A stretch of DNA of 64,000 nt from assembly GCF_007994135.1 (NCBI RefSeq), contig NZ_VLKF01000001.1, positions 1,922,001 to 1,986,000 on the forward strand, read 5' to 3'. Under the pieces are notes generated by a model. It was not told where the DNA came from and searched no databases. It saw only the letters and a list, made by a program, of their open reading frames with translations. Below are positions 42,019 through 49,668 of the stretch, one piece after another (the stretch's first letter is position 1; the number at the start of each line of letters is the position of its first letter). This DNA comes from Modestobacter roseus. Lineage in GTDB: Bacteria; Actinomycetota; Actinomycetes; Mycobacteriales; Geodermatophilaceae. A program made the translations under genes and the position numbers.

Positions 42019-42249
42019 TCAGTGCCCGTCGACCGGGTACGTGAGGTCGATGCTGGCCGGGTCGACGCCGAGCACGGGGGCGAGCATCTGCTGCATCAGC
42101 GGCTTGGGCACCAGGCACTCCTCGCAGGCGTCCGGGCCGGCGACGATGCGCACGTCCGCCCGCTCGCCCGCGAGGTCGACGTCGAGCCGGTAGTCATCGG
42201 CCTGCAGCGTCTGCCGCAGCTGGTCCAGTTGCTTCTCGTCGACGGTCAC
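42019..42249 (-). CDS. small CxxC protein, NifU-C-like (76 aa)
   Basis: The GTG at 42249 has GAGGAG 8 nt upstream and overlaps the stop of the preceding gene (GTGA). The 76-residue product has a CxxC pair, Cys42 and Cys45, in RIVAGPDACEECLVPKPLM, followed by a short helix and a proline-containing tail. The size and CxxC-before-helix layout recall NifU C-terminal/Nfu-like Fe-S scaffolds or small thiol carriers, but I do not recognise a named family. Its tight coupling to the ~355-residue protein and the CGSC protein suggests that it supplies electrons, sulfur or metal to them; this is inferred. Confidence 0.75.
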   Translation of the reverse strand: MTVDEKQLDQLRQTLQADDYRLDVDLAGERADVRIVAGPDACEECLVPKPLMQQMLAPVLGVDPASIDLTYPVDGH

Positions 42250-43310
42250 GGGGTGCTCTCCTCGGGTCGGCTGGTCATGGGACTGGGGACGGGAACGGAC
42301 CGGCCGGACCAGGTGGACCAGCCGAAGGGACGGAAGACCGCGGAGATCGCGGCGTTGGCCGCCCCCGCCACGATGATGGGGATCTCCGCTGCCGACGGCA
42401 TCATCGGCATCGGGTCCGGGCCGGGGTCGACGTCGTGCGACTCCTTGCCGGCGGCGACCAGGTCGGCCTGCGCCCGGACGGCGTGGTCGTACAGCCAGTG
42501 CTGGACGTCGGACCGTGAGTACCCGGCGGCGGCGAGCACCTGCGCGTGCTCCGGGCCCAGCAGGAGCCCGCCGGTGGAGTGCTTCATGCCGAGGTAGGCG
42601 CCGGTGCGGGCGAGGGTGTCGGCGAAGTCCCGCAGCAGCGCCTCGACGTCCTCGGTGTGCCGGTTGTCGACGTACTCGACGTCCCGGATGAGCATCGCCG
42701 ACACCGCGGAGGTGCCGGCCGGCACGCCCCCGGCCACGCTGAACGGCTCCCACGGGGAGAGCTCCTCGTTCTCCCCCACGCACAGCGTCCAGCGGCCGGG
42801 CACCCCCTGGGTGGCCTGCTCCAGCTCCTGCGGCTTGATGCCGTAGCCGTTGCGCACCAGCAGCCCGAGGGCCCGGCCGACGGTGGCGTTGGCCCGGAAG
42901 CCCGGGCCGAGCACCCCGCCGGCGCAGTTGACGCCGAGCTCGGTGCGGATCGGCCCGTTGACCACCAGCAGCGGCGCCGGCCCGCTCGTCGACTGCCAGG
43001 CGCCGCCGCGGGACGACGGCTCCTCGCGGACCGCCTCCCACGCGGCGAGCACCAGCGGGAAGTACCCGGGCAGGCAGCCGGCCATGACCGCGTTGACGGC
43101 GGCCTCGGCGACGGTGACCCGGCGGTCCAGGTGCTCCTGGGCGCCGATCACCTCGTCGGGGTCGCGGTCGACGGTGGCGAGGAACTCCGCGACGTCGTCC
43201 GCGGTGGCCGGCACGACGGGCAGCCCGTCGGTCCAGCCCTGCGCGTGGCAGTGCTCGATCGCCTGCCGCACCACCCGCAGGTCGGCGGGAGCCTCCGGGG
43301 CCGCGGTCAC
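42246..43310 (-). CDS. uncharacterised ~355-aa protein, partner of CGSC protein (copy 1)
   Basis: The GTG at 43310 overlaps the CGSC-protein stop by 4 nt; product 354 residues. I know of no assigned function. Conserved stretches shared with copy 2 (45608-46699) include AIEHCHAQGWTDGLPVVPAT, VNAVMAGCLPGYFPLVLAAW, LLVVNGPIRTELGVNCAGGV, FRANATVGRALGLLVRNGYG, CVGENEELSPWEP and VEYVDNRHTEDVE. No signal peptide or membrane segment is evident. The pattern of conserved Gly, Asn, Glu and Arg looks enzymatic. In proteobacterial and metagenomic sequences, as I recall, similar proteins sit beside UGSC selenoprotein genes, so the pair is probably one enzyme system. Compared with copy 2 it has a shorter, more divergent C-terminus. 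Confidence 0.85.
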   Translation of the reverse strand: MTAAPEAPADLRVVRQAIEHCHAQGWTDGLPVVPATADDVAEFLATVDRDPDEVIGAQEHLDRRVTVAEAAVNAVMAGCLPGYFPLVLAAWEAVREEPSSRGGAWQSTSGPAPLLVVNGPIRTELGVNCAGGVLGPGFRANATVGRALGLLVRNGYGIKPQELEQATQGVPGRWTLCVGENEELSPWEPFSVAGGVPAGTSAVSAMLIRDVEYVDNRHTEDVEALLRDFADTLARTGAYLGMKHSTGGLLLGPEHAQVLAAAGYSRSDVQHWLYDHAVRAQADLVAAGKESHDVDPGPDPMPMMPSAAEIPIIVAGAANAAISAVFRPFGWSTWSGRSVPVPSPMTSRPEESTP

Positions 43311-43867
43311 GACGCCGCCGCCACGACCGGGCGGGTGAGCAGGGTGACGATCTCCGGGACGGCGCGCTCGGCGCGGGCCCGCACGCCCTCGCGGGACAGG
43401 CTGGCCACCGGGTGCGGGGTGGTGACGTACTCGTAGCCGGCGGTGCCCTGCAGGGCGGCCATGGCGTCGGCGCTGACCCGGAAGGCGTCGCTGACCAGGA
43501 CGACGGCGGGGATGCCGGCGGCCTCCAGCTGCAGCCCGTCGGCGACGGCGGAGGCGCTGCACGAGCCGCAGTCGCCCACCCCCACGACGACGACGTCGGC
43601 CTCGGCGCGCAGCTCGGCGAGCATCTCCGCCGGCGCCGGGTGCACGATGCTCGGCTTCGTGCGCTGGACGGCGATCCGCGCCCCGTGCTGGGACTCCAGC
43701 AGCGCGGCCACCTCCTGCACGAAGGCCTCGGCGTTGCGCTTGGTGTTCACCAGCAGCCCGACCCGGAGCCCGGCGAGGTCACCGGGCCGGGCGGCGAGCG
43801 CCGTCCGGCCCTTGGCGCTGCCGGCCGGGCCGCGGGTGGGGTCGACGATGTCGTCGAAGAGGGACAC
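43307..43867 (-). CDS. CGSC-motif protein, UGSC (seleno)protein family (copy 1)
   Basis: The GTG at 43867 has GGAGG 5 nt upstream; product 186 residues. The key motif is GVGDCGSCSASAVADG with Cys100 and Cys103. In the UGSC family some members carry selenocysteine at the first position; here it is an ordinary TGC Cys codon. Around it are a Rossmann-like first half (LRVGLLVNTKRNAEAFVQEV) and ADVVVVGVGDC, then PAVVLVSDAFRVSADAM and EYVTTPHPVASLS. A redox or thiol-transfer role is likely from the CxxC-like motif; it is unproved. It overlaps the ~355-residue partner by 4 nt and starts 11 nt past an SDR gene. Confidence 0.88.
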   Translation of the reverse strand: MSLFDDIVDPTRGPAGSAKGRTALAARPGDLAGLRVGLLVNTKRNAEAFVQEVAALLESQHGARIAVQRTKPSIVHPAPAEMLAELRAEADVVVVGVGDCGSCSASAVADGLQLEAAGIPAVVLVSDAFRVSADAMAALQGTAGYEYVTTPHPVASLSREGVRARAERAVPEIVTLLTRPVVAAAS

Positions 43868-43878
43868 GGTGCCTCCAG

Positions 43879-44739
43879 TCAGCTGCCGGCCGCGACGGCC
43901 GGCTCGGGGCGGCGCAGCGGGAAGGGCGTCATCCCGCCGCCGTCGATGGGGATGGCCTGCGCGGTGATGTAGGCGGCCTCGGGTGAGGCGAGGAAGGACA
44001 CCGCCGCGGCGATGTCCTCGGCCTGCCCGGGGCGGCCGACCGGGATGTTGCGGCCGCGCTGTTCCATCAGCGCGGCCTCGTCGGTGTCCGGGGCCGCGGA
44101 GAGGAACGCCCGGCTGGTGGCGACCAGCCCGGGGCACAGCGCGTTGACCGTGATGCCCCACGGCCCGAGGTCCATCGCGAGCGCACGGGTCATGCCGATC
44201 ACCCCGGCCTTGGAGGCGGAGTAGGCGCCGGAGAACGGGGCGGCGGTCAGCCCGGCCATCGAGGAGATGTTCACGATCCGGCCCGAGCGCTGGGCGCGCA
44301 TCACCGGCACCGCGGCGGAGCTCATCAGCCAGGGACCGCGCAGGTTGACCGCGATGACCCGGTCGAAGACCTCGATCGGCACGTCGGCGACGTCGGCCCG
44401 GTCCGGGCCCTGCGGGGCGGCGGCGTTGTTGACCAGCACGTCGAGCCGGCCGTGCCGGTCGACGGCCGCGGCCACCATGGCCGCGGCGTCGCCGGGGTCG
44501 CTGACGTCACCGAGGACGGCGAGGGCGTCGCCACCGGCGGCGGTGATCTCCGCGGCCAGCGCCTCGACCCCGCCCCAGCCGGCCGAGCGCTGCTCCTGCC
44601 GGGCGTTGGGCACGCCGGCCGGCTGCAGGTCGGTGACGACGACGGCGTGCCCGGAGGCGGCGAGCCGGCGGGCGATGGCCTGACCCATCCCGTCGGGCTT
44701 GCCGCAGCCGGTGACGAGGGCGACCCGGTCGCCGCTCAC
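43879..44739 (-). CDS. short-chain dehydrogenase/reductase in CGSC operon
   Basis: The GTG at 44739 overlaps the preceding SDR stop (GTGA); product 286 residues. The cofactor loop is extended, TGCGKPDGMGQAIAR, followed by VVVTDLQPAG (Asp, NAD-like), LGDVSDPGDAA, VLVNNAAAPQGPDRADVADV, Ser in VNISSMAGLTA, YSASK and ALCPGLVATS. All catalytic residues are intact. It lies between another SDR and the CGSC protein in one coupled operon, so it probably oxidises or reduces a pathway intermediate. NAD preference is inferred from the acidic residue after beta-2. Confidence 0.9.
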   Translation of the reverse strand: MSGDRVALVTGCGKPDGMGQAIARRLAASGHAVVVTDLQPAGVPNARQEQRSAGWGGVEALAAEITAAGGDALAVLGDVSDPGDAAAMVAAAVDRHGRLDVLVNNAAAPQGPDRADVADVPIEVFDRVIAVNLRGPWLMSSAAVPVMRAQRSGRIVNISSMAGLTAAPFSGAYSASKAGVIGMTRALAMDLGPWGITVNALCPGLVATSRAFLSAAPDTDEAALMEQRGRNIPVGRPGQAEDIAAAVSFLASPEAAYITAQAIPIDGGGMTPFPLRRPEPAVAAGS

Positions 44740-45611
44740 GCCTGCGCCACCGGCACGGCCTCGGGGGTGACGGTCGCGGGCACCTCGGGCGCACGGGGCC
44801 GGGGCGGCTTCCCGACGGCCGGGCCGCCGTCGACCGACAGGATCTGCCCGGAGACCCAGCGGGCGTGGTCGCTGGCCAGGAACAGCACGGCCTGCGCGAT
44901 GTCCCAGGGGCTGCCCTCGGTGCCCAGCGCGGAGAAGCCCTTGCGGATCTCCCGCATGTCCTCGCTCATGTTGGCCGCGGCGAAGGCGCCCCAGATCGCG
45001 CCGACCTGCACGCAGTTCACCCGCACCCCCTGGTCGCCCAGGGTGTTCGCGGCGCCGACGGTGAGGTTCTCCAGGCCGGCCTTGGCGAGGTTGTAGACCA
45101 TCGCCGGGCCACGGGCGCGCACACCGACCGAGCTGATGTTCACGATCGCCCCGCCGCGCGGGATCCGGGGCGCCGCGTGCCGGGTCATCTGCCAGGCGGT
45201 GGTCAGGTTGAGGTCCATCAGCTGGTGGAACCGCTCCGGCGTCACCTCGAAGACGCCGGCCCGGTCGCCCACGGCCACGTTGTTCACCAGGGTGTCGACC
45301 GTGCCGAACGCGGCCACCGTCTCCGCCACGGCCCGGCGGCAGTCGTCGTCGTCCAGCAGGTCGGCGACGACGACCACGGCCTCCCCGCCGTCGGCGGTGA
45401 TCCGGTCGGCGGTGCGCTGGGCGGCCGCGGCGTCCCGGTCCAGGACGGCGACCCGGGCCCCGTGCGCGGCGAGGACCCGGCTGATGGCGAAGCCGACGCC
45501 GGGCTGCTCGGTGCTGGTCTGGCCGCCGCCGGTGACCAGGGCGGTGCGGCCGGACATCCAGCGGTCGCCGGCGGCGCCGAAGGGATCGGTGAGCGGGTCG
45601 GGTGAGGTCAT
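44736..45611 (-). CDS. short-chain dehydrogenase/reductase in CGSC operon
   Basis: The ATG at 45611 overlaps the stop of the ~363-residue gene (ATGA); product 291 residues. The glycine loop carries an insertion, TGGGQTSTEQPGVGFAISR, then VAVLDRDAAAAQ (Asp, NAD-like), ADLLDDDDC, TLVNNVAVGDRAG, Ser in VNISSVGVRARG, a YNLAK active site and VNCVQVGAIWGA. The C-terminal ~25 residues are Pro/Ala-rich and disordered. Its position inside the operon, directly after copy 2 of the uncharacterised gene, links it to that protein's substrate. Confidence 0.9.
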   Translation of the reverse strand: MTSPDPLTDPFGAAGDRWMSGRTALVTGGGQTSTEQPGVGFAISRVLAAHGARVAVLDRDAAAAQRTADRITADGGEAVVVVADLLDDDDCRRAVAETVAAFGTVDTLVNNVAVGDRAGVFEVTPERFHQLMDLNLTTAWQMTRHAAPRIPRGGAIVNISSVGVRARGPAMVYNLAKAGLENLTVGAANTLGDQGVRVNCVQVGAIWGAFAAANMSEDMREIRKGFSALGTEGSPWDIAQAVLFLASDHARWVSGQILSVDGGPAVGKPPRPRAPEVPATVTPEAVPVAQA

Positions 45612-46699
45612 GCGGCACTCCCTCGTGCGGTGGTGGTGCCCTCGACCGGTACGGAGCTCGCCGACCACCCGGAGAACACCCGGACGACCATCGAGATGCC
45701 CGCGTTGCGGGCACCGGCGACGGCGATGGGCAGGACCTCCGGCCCGGCGGCGGCGAACAGCTGGTCGAAGGTGTCGGGCTCGGTGGTGCCGTCGGCGAAG
45801 CGGACGCCGTTGCCGCCCACGCCGTCCTTGCCGACCCGGGCCAGGTCGGCCTTGGTGCGCCCGCACCGCTCGACCAGCCAGGCCCGGACGTCGGCCCGGC
45901 TCATCCCGGCCCCGGCGAGCAGCTGGGCGTGCTCGGGGCAGAAGACGATCCCGGCGGGCGCGTGGGCGAAGATCAGCGCCCCGCTGCGGGAGATGGTGTC
46001 GGCGAAGTCGCCGAGCAGCTGCTCGGGGTCGGCGGTGTGCCGGTTGTCGACGTACTCGACGGTGCGGGTGAGCATCGCGGAGACCGCGCTGGTGCCGGCG
46101 GGCACGCCGCCCTCGACCGACATCGGCTCCCAGGGGCTCTCCTCCTCGTTCTCCCCCAGGCAGACCTGCCAGCGGCCGGGCAGCCCCTGGGTCGCCTGCT
46201 CGAAGCCGTGCGGGACGACGCCGAAGGCGTTGCGCACGATCAGCCCGAGCGCCCGCGGGATGGTCGAGTTCGCGCGGAACCCGGGCCCGAACACACCGCC
46301 CGCGGAGTTGATCCCCAGCTCGGCGCGGACCGGCCCGTTGACGACCAGCAGCGGCGAGGGCCCGCTGGTGCTCTGCCAGCCGCCGCCGGTGGCCGACCGG
46401 TCGCGCTGGACAGCCGCCCACGCGGCGAGCACCACGGGGAAGTACTCGGGCCGGCAACCGGCCATCGCCGCGTTGATCGCGGCCAGCTCCACGGTGACCG
46501 TGCGGTGCAGGTGCGGCAGCTCGCCGATCACCTCGTCGGGCGCTCGGCCGACGGTGGCCAGGAACTCGTCGACCAGCGTCCGGGTGGCCGGCACCAGCGG
46601 CAGGCCGTCGGACCAGCCCTGCGCGTAGCAGTGCTCGATCGCCGCGCGGGCGGCGTCCGGGTCGGCGTCGACGGCCGGCGGGTCCTGCACGGCCGTCAC
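45608..46699 (-). CDS. uncharacterised ~363-aa protein, partner of CGSC protein (copy 2)
   Basis: The GTG at 46699 overlaps the CGSC-protein stop by 4 nt; product 363 residues. It is a clear paralogue of the 42246-43310 gene: AIEHCYAQGWSDGLPLVPAT, AAMAGCRPEYFPVVLAAWAA, WQSTSGPSPLLVVNGPVR, AELGINSAGGVFGPGFRANS, CLGENEEESPWEPMSVEGGV and TVEYVDNRHTADPEQLLGDF. The C-terminal third diverges (EVLPIAVAGARNAGISMVVR), which may set substrate choice. No named domain is recognised; soluble and probably enzymatic. The second gene of the operon, paired with the CGSC protein exactly as copy 1 is. Confidence 0.85.
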   Translation of the reverse strand: MTAVQDPPAVDADPDAARAAIEHCYAQGWSDGLPLVPATRTLVDEFLATVGRAPDEVIGELPHLHRTVTVELAAINAAMAGCRPEYFPVVLAAWAAVQRDRSATGGGWQSTSGPSPLLVVNGPVRAELGINSAGGVFGPGFRANSTIPRALGLIVRNAFGVVPHGFEQATQGLPGRWQVCLGENEEESPWEPMSVEGGVPAGTSAVSAMLTRTVEYVDNRHTADPEQLLGDFADTISRSGALIFAHAPAGIVFCPEHAQLLAGAGMSRADVRAWLVERCGRTKADLARVGKDGVGGNGVRFADGTTEPDTFDQLFAAAGPEVLPIAVAGARNAGISMVVRVFSGWSASSVPVEGTTTARGSAA

Positions 46700-47274
46700 G
46701 AGGCGCGCTCCTGAGCCGTGGTCCCGGCAGTCGTGGTCGCGGCGGTCACGGTGGCGAGGACCTCGGGCACCAGGCCGGCGGCGCGCTCGGCGACCGCGTC
46801 CGGGGTGAGGATCGCGACCGGGTGCGGGGTGGTCAGGTAGGCGTAGTCCGGGTCGCCCTGCACCTCGGCCATGCCGCTCGCGGTGGCGGTGAAGGCGTCG
46901 GAGCAGATGACCGCGGTCGGCACGCCGGCGCGCTCCAGGGCGATCCCGTCGGCGACGGCGGAGGCGCTGCACGACCCGCAGTCCCCGACGCCGACCAGCA
47001 CCACGTCGCACTCGCGGGTGAGCTCCTCGAGCAGCTCGGCGGGCATCGGCAGCGCGAACGCCGTCTTGGTGCGGCGCAGCACGGTGGTCGCCCCCCGGTC
47101 GCGCTCCAGGTGGCCGGCGATCTCGTCCAGCAGCAGCGCGGCGTTGTGCTTGGTGTTCTCCAGCAGCCCGATGCGGGCGCCGGCGAGGTCGGCGCGCCGG
47201 GGCGCGAGCGAGCTGCTCGCCACCCGCACCGCGCTCAGGCCGGTGGGGTCCAGGACGTCGGCGAGGGTGGCCAT
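46696..47274 (-). CDS. CGSC-motif protein, UGSC (seleno)protein family (copy 2)
   Basis: The ATG at 47274 is preferred (192 residues); a GTG one codon earlier (47277) is possible. The motif is again GVGDCGSCSASAVADG, with Cys99 and Cys102. The fold pattern matches copy 1: ARIGLLENTKHNAALLLDEI, CDVVLVGVGDC, PTAVICSDAFTATASGMAEV, YAYLTTPHPVAILTPDAVAE. The start lies inside the stop of a 17-codon leader frame (TGATG), so its translation may depend on that leader; no good ribosome site of its own is seen. First full gene of the operon, divergent from the IclR regulator. Confidence 0.87.
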   Translation of the reverse strand: MATLADVLDPTGLSAVRVASSSLAPRRADLAGARIGLLENTKHNAALLLDEIAGHLERDRGATTVLRRTKTAFALPMPAELLEELTRECDVVLVGVGDCGSCSASAVADGIALERAGVPTAVICSDAFTATASGMAEVQGDPDYAYLTTPHPVAILTPDAVAERAAGLVPEVLATVTAATTTAGTTAQERAS

Positions 47275-47327
47275 CACGCCGCCCCGACCGGGACGGGGCG
47301 GCGGCGCTGCTGCCTCTGACGGGACAT
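47274..47327 (-). CDS. 17-codon leader peptide candidate
   Basis: An ATG at 47327 with a strong ribosome site (GAGGAGG, 8 nt upstream) opens a 17-residue frame, MSRQRQQRRRPVPVGAA, whose TGA overlaps the ATG of the CGSC gene (TGATG). This is the only good ribosome site before the operon, so the frame probably loads ribosomes onto the first gene. The Arg-rich, Pro-containing sequence could also slow ribosomes. No Cys, so it is not a cysteine attenuator. Expression is unproved. Confidence 0.5.
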   Translation of the reverse strand: MSRQRQQRRRPVPVGAA

Positions 47328-47403
47328 CGGACGGTCCTCCTCGGGTGGCGCTCTCCGGTCACCCCGAGGACGTCGGGACGGCCGGACGGGCCGCGGTCTG
47401 GTC

Positions 47404-47417
47404 GTGACCGGGGTCAC
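47404..47417. promoter_or_regulatory. palindrome in divergent promoter region
   Basis: GTGACC GG GGTCAC is a perfect 6-2-6 inverted repeat 77 nt upstream of the leader start (47327), between the CGSC operon and the IclR gene. It could be a regulator site for the operon. Confidence 0.4.
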
Positions 47418-47501
47418 CTCAGCTCGGTGATCGATCGTGGTCCGGGCGCCGTCGGTGGAGCGAGATCGCTTCCCCCCGGCGGAAGCGCCGTGCGATCCGC
47501 G

Positions 47502-47516
47502 GTGCTTGACAAGCAC
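47502..47516. promoter_or_regulatory. palindrome overlapping a -35 box
   Basis: GTGCTTG A CAAGCAC is a perfect 7-1-7 inverted repeat. It overlaps TTGACA (47506-47511), a consensus -35 facing the IclR gene, with AGATTT near 47531 as a weak -10. Its size suits an IclR-family operator with autorepression. Confidence 0.5.
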
Positions 47517-47596
47517 GCTGGGACAGCCGGAGATTTGTGATCGACGACACCAGAGAACGCCGGTCTGCCCACCCCGGTCCGAGCCAGGAGGACGAC

Positions 47597-48492
47597 ATGC
47601 CGGCAACGATGCCGCTGCACTCGACCACCACCGACGGGGCCACCCGCCCCAGCCGCCCCTCCGCGACGGGCGGCCCGGGGAACGCCGCCCCGCCTCGCCG
47701 GCCACCGCCGCCGGCCGCACCCTGGCGGTGCTCGCCGCCTTCGGGCCCGAGCACGCCTCGCTGTCGCTGTCCGACATCAGCCGCCGCACCGGGCTGTCGC
47801 TGACCACCACCCACCGGCTGGTCGGCGAGCTGCGCCAGTGGGGTGCCCTGGAGCGCGGCCCCGACGGCCGCTACGCCATCGGCCTGCGCCTGCTCGAGCT
47901 GGGCGCCCTGGCCCCGCACGGGCTGCAGCTGCGCGAGCTGGCGCTGCCGTTCCTCGACGACCTGCACCACGCCACCCGGGCGAACATCCACCTGGCGGTC
48001 CGCGACGGCCACGACGTCGTCTACGTGGAGGCGCTGCGCGCCCGCGGCGCGATCCGGGTGCTCTCCCGGCTCGGCGGTCGCTGGCCGCTGCACGCCACCG
48101 GCACCGGCCAGGTGCTGCTGGCCTACGCCGACCCGGAGGTCCAGCGCGAGGTGCTCGCCACCCCGCTGCGCCGGTTCACCGCCAACACCATCACCGACGT
48201 CGACAAGCTGCGCCGGGTGCTCGCCGAGGTCCGCCGCACCGGCGTGGCGATCGCGGAGAACCAGCTGCCACCGGCCGGCGCGCTGGCCGTCGCGGTACCG
48301 GTCCGCGGCCCCGGTGACGAGGTGGTGGCCTCGCTCGGGGTGACCATCCAGCGCGAGGCGGTGAAGAGCCACGCGCTGATCCCGGTGCTGGCGGCCACCG
48401 CCCGCGGCATCAGCCGCGCGCTCGGCGCGCCGTCGGTGAGCACGGTCGACCCGCGCACCGTGCGTCGCACGATGGAGCCCGACCTCATCTGA
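47597..48492 (+). CDS. IclR-family regulator with apparent 5' frameshift
   Basis: The body is a clear IclR regulator: HTH in GRTLAVLAAFGPEHASLSLS, DISRRTGLSLTTTHRLVGEL, then the effector domain (DLHHATRANIHLAVRDGHDV, GRWPLHATGTGQVLLAYADP, AIAENQLPPAGALAVAVPV). However the best start, ATG 47597 with AGGAGG 6 nt before it, is in another frame. Reading MPATMPLHSTTTDGATRPSR onward, one base missing near the G/C run at 47660-47680 would join it smoothly to RPGERRPASPATAAGRTL. The in-frame alternative is a GTG at 47437 with an 80-residue unconserved lead. So either a real one-base deletion or a sequencing error. Divergent from the CGSC operon, which it probably controls. Confidence 0.8.
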
Positions 48493-48517
48493 CCGGGCCG
48501 GCGGCGCAGCGGGTGGC

Positions 48518-49552
48518 TCAGGCCTCCGGGCTGCGCCGCGGCCGGGGCAGCAGCGCCACCGGCGCCGACGACGCGACCGCCGGGGGCGCCGGACGCCGGG
48601 CCGCCCCCGCGCACCACCGCACCAGCCGGGGCAGCAGCGCCCACACCGCGGCGGCGTAGACCGCGCCGAGCAGCGTGTCGACGACGTAGTGCTCCCCGGA
48701 CCAGACGAGCACGACCGGCATCGACACCGCGTAGCCGGCCAGCGCCGCCCGCTGCCACGCCCGCCGGGCCAGCGGCCAGAGCACCAGGGCGGTCAGCACC
48801 GCGAAGGCGGTGTGCAGCGAGGGCACCGCGGCGACCTGGTTGACCTGCGCCTGCCCGGAGGAGAGCACCGCGCCGGCCTTGTGCAGGCCGAGCACCGCCC
48901 AGCCGGAGCTGCTGATCCGGTCGACCTGCTCGATGACGCCGTCCCGGGCGGCGAACCACGGCGGGGCGGCGGGGTACAGCACGTAGGTGACCAGCCCGGC
49001 CGCGGACAGGCCCAGCACCAGCCGCGCATAGCCGGTCCAGCGGGCCCGGTCGCGCACCCACAGCACGGCGAGGAGCACCGGCGTCACCACGAAGTGGCTG
49101 CCGTAGACCAGCGAGGCGAACGCGGCCCAGGCCGAGGCCGTCCAGTGCTCCTGCAGCCAGGCGGTGGGCAGCACCCCGCCGAACAGCCACCGGTCGGCGG
49201 CGGCGAGCTCGGCGACGTGCACCGGCATGCCGAGCCCGTCGGCGAGGCCGCGGGTCAGGTCGTAGAGCAGCAGCAGCCCGGCCAGCGGCACCCAGTCGGC
49301 CAGCAGCCGCAGCAGCTCCGCGCGCCCCCGGCCCAGCGCGTGCACCACCAGCGCGGCGACCACCCACCCGAGCAGCACCAGCCGGTCGGTGGGCAGTCCG
49401 CGCGCCACGCAGGTGCCGAGGAACGCCACCAGCAGCAGGGCGCCGAGTGAGCGGCGGACGACGCCCGCACGAACGGCCGGCGCCTGCCGCGTGACGGCGA
49501 CGGTGGGGACTGCGGTCGCAGGCGACGGTGCCCGGCCGGTGACGGTCGTCAT
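48518..49552 (-). CDS. PAP2-type membrane phosphatase / IPC-synthase-like protein
   Basis: The ATG at 49552 gives 344 residues. Five or six membrane helices are visible (SLGALLLVAFLGTCVA, LVLLGWVVAALVVHAL, PLAGLLLLYDLTRGL, FVVTPVLLAVLWV, LVLGLSAAGLVTYVLYPAA, AVLTALVLWPLA). The acid-phosphatase active site appears as PSLHTAF and SGEHYVVDTLLG. It belongs to the PAP2 superfamily that includes inositol-phosphorylceramide synthase-like proteins, acting on lipid phosphates at the membrane. The Ala/Pro-rich N- and C-termini are cytoplasmic tails. Convergent with the IclR gene, divergent from aconitase. Confidence 0.85.
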   Translation of the reverse strand: MTTVTGRAPSPATAVPTVAVTRQAPAVRAGVVRRSLGALLLVAFLGTCVARGLPTDRLVLLGWVVAALVVHALGRGRAELLRLLADWVPLAGLLLLYDLTRGLADGLGMPVHVAELAAADRWLFGGVLPTAWLQEHWTASAWAAFASLVYGSHFVVTPVLLAVLWVRDRARWTGYARLVLGLSAAGLVTYVLYPAAPPWFAARDGVIEQVDRISSSGWAVLGLHKAGAVLSSGQAQVNQVAAVPSLHTAFAVLTALVLWPLARRAWQRAALAGYAVSMPVVLVWSGEHYVVDTLLGAVYAAAVWALLPRLVRWCAGAARRPAPPAVASSAPVALLPRPRRSPEA

Positions 49553-49668
49553 GGCGGGGCAGGTTAGAGCGGCCTGCGCCGTCGTGGGGCGCCCGCGACC
49601 CGGCACGCCGCGAGGCGGGACGCGCGGGGCCGCAGTGACTTCCCGGGCCCGGTCGGCGCCCCCATCCA

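Noticed and set aside
43559-43570. Selenocysteine (UGA) in the CGSC proteins
   Set aside because: Both copies have TGC codons at the first motif position and the frames need no UGA readthrough; no SECIS-like element was sought further.
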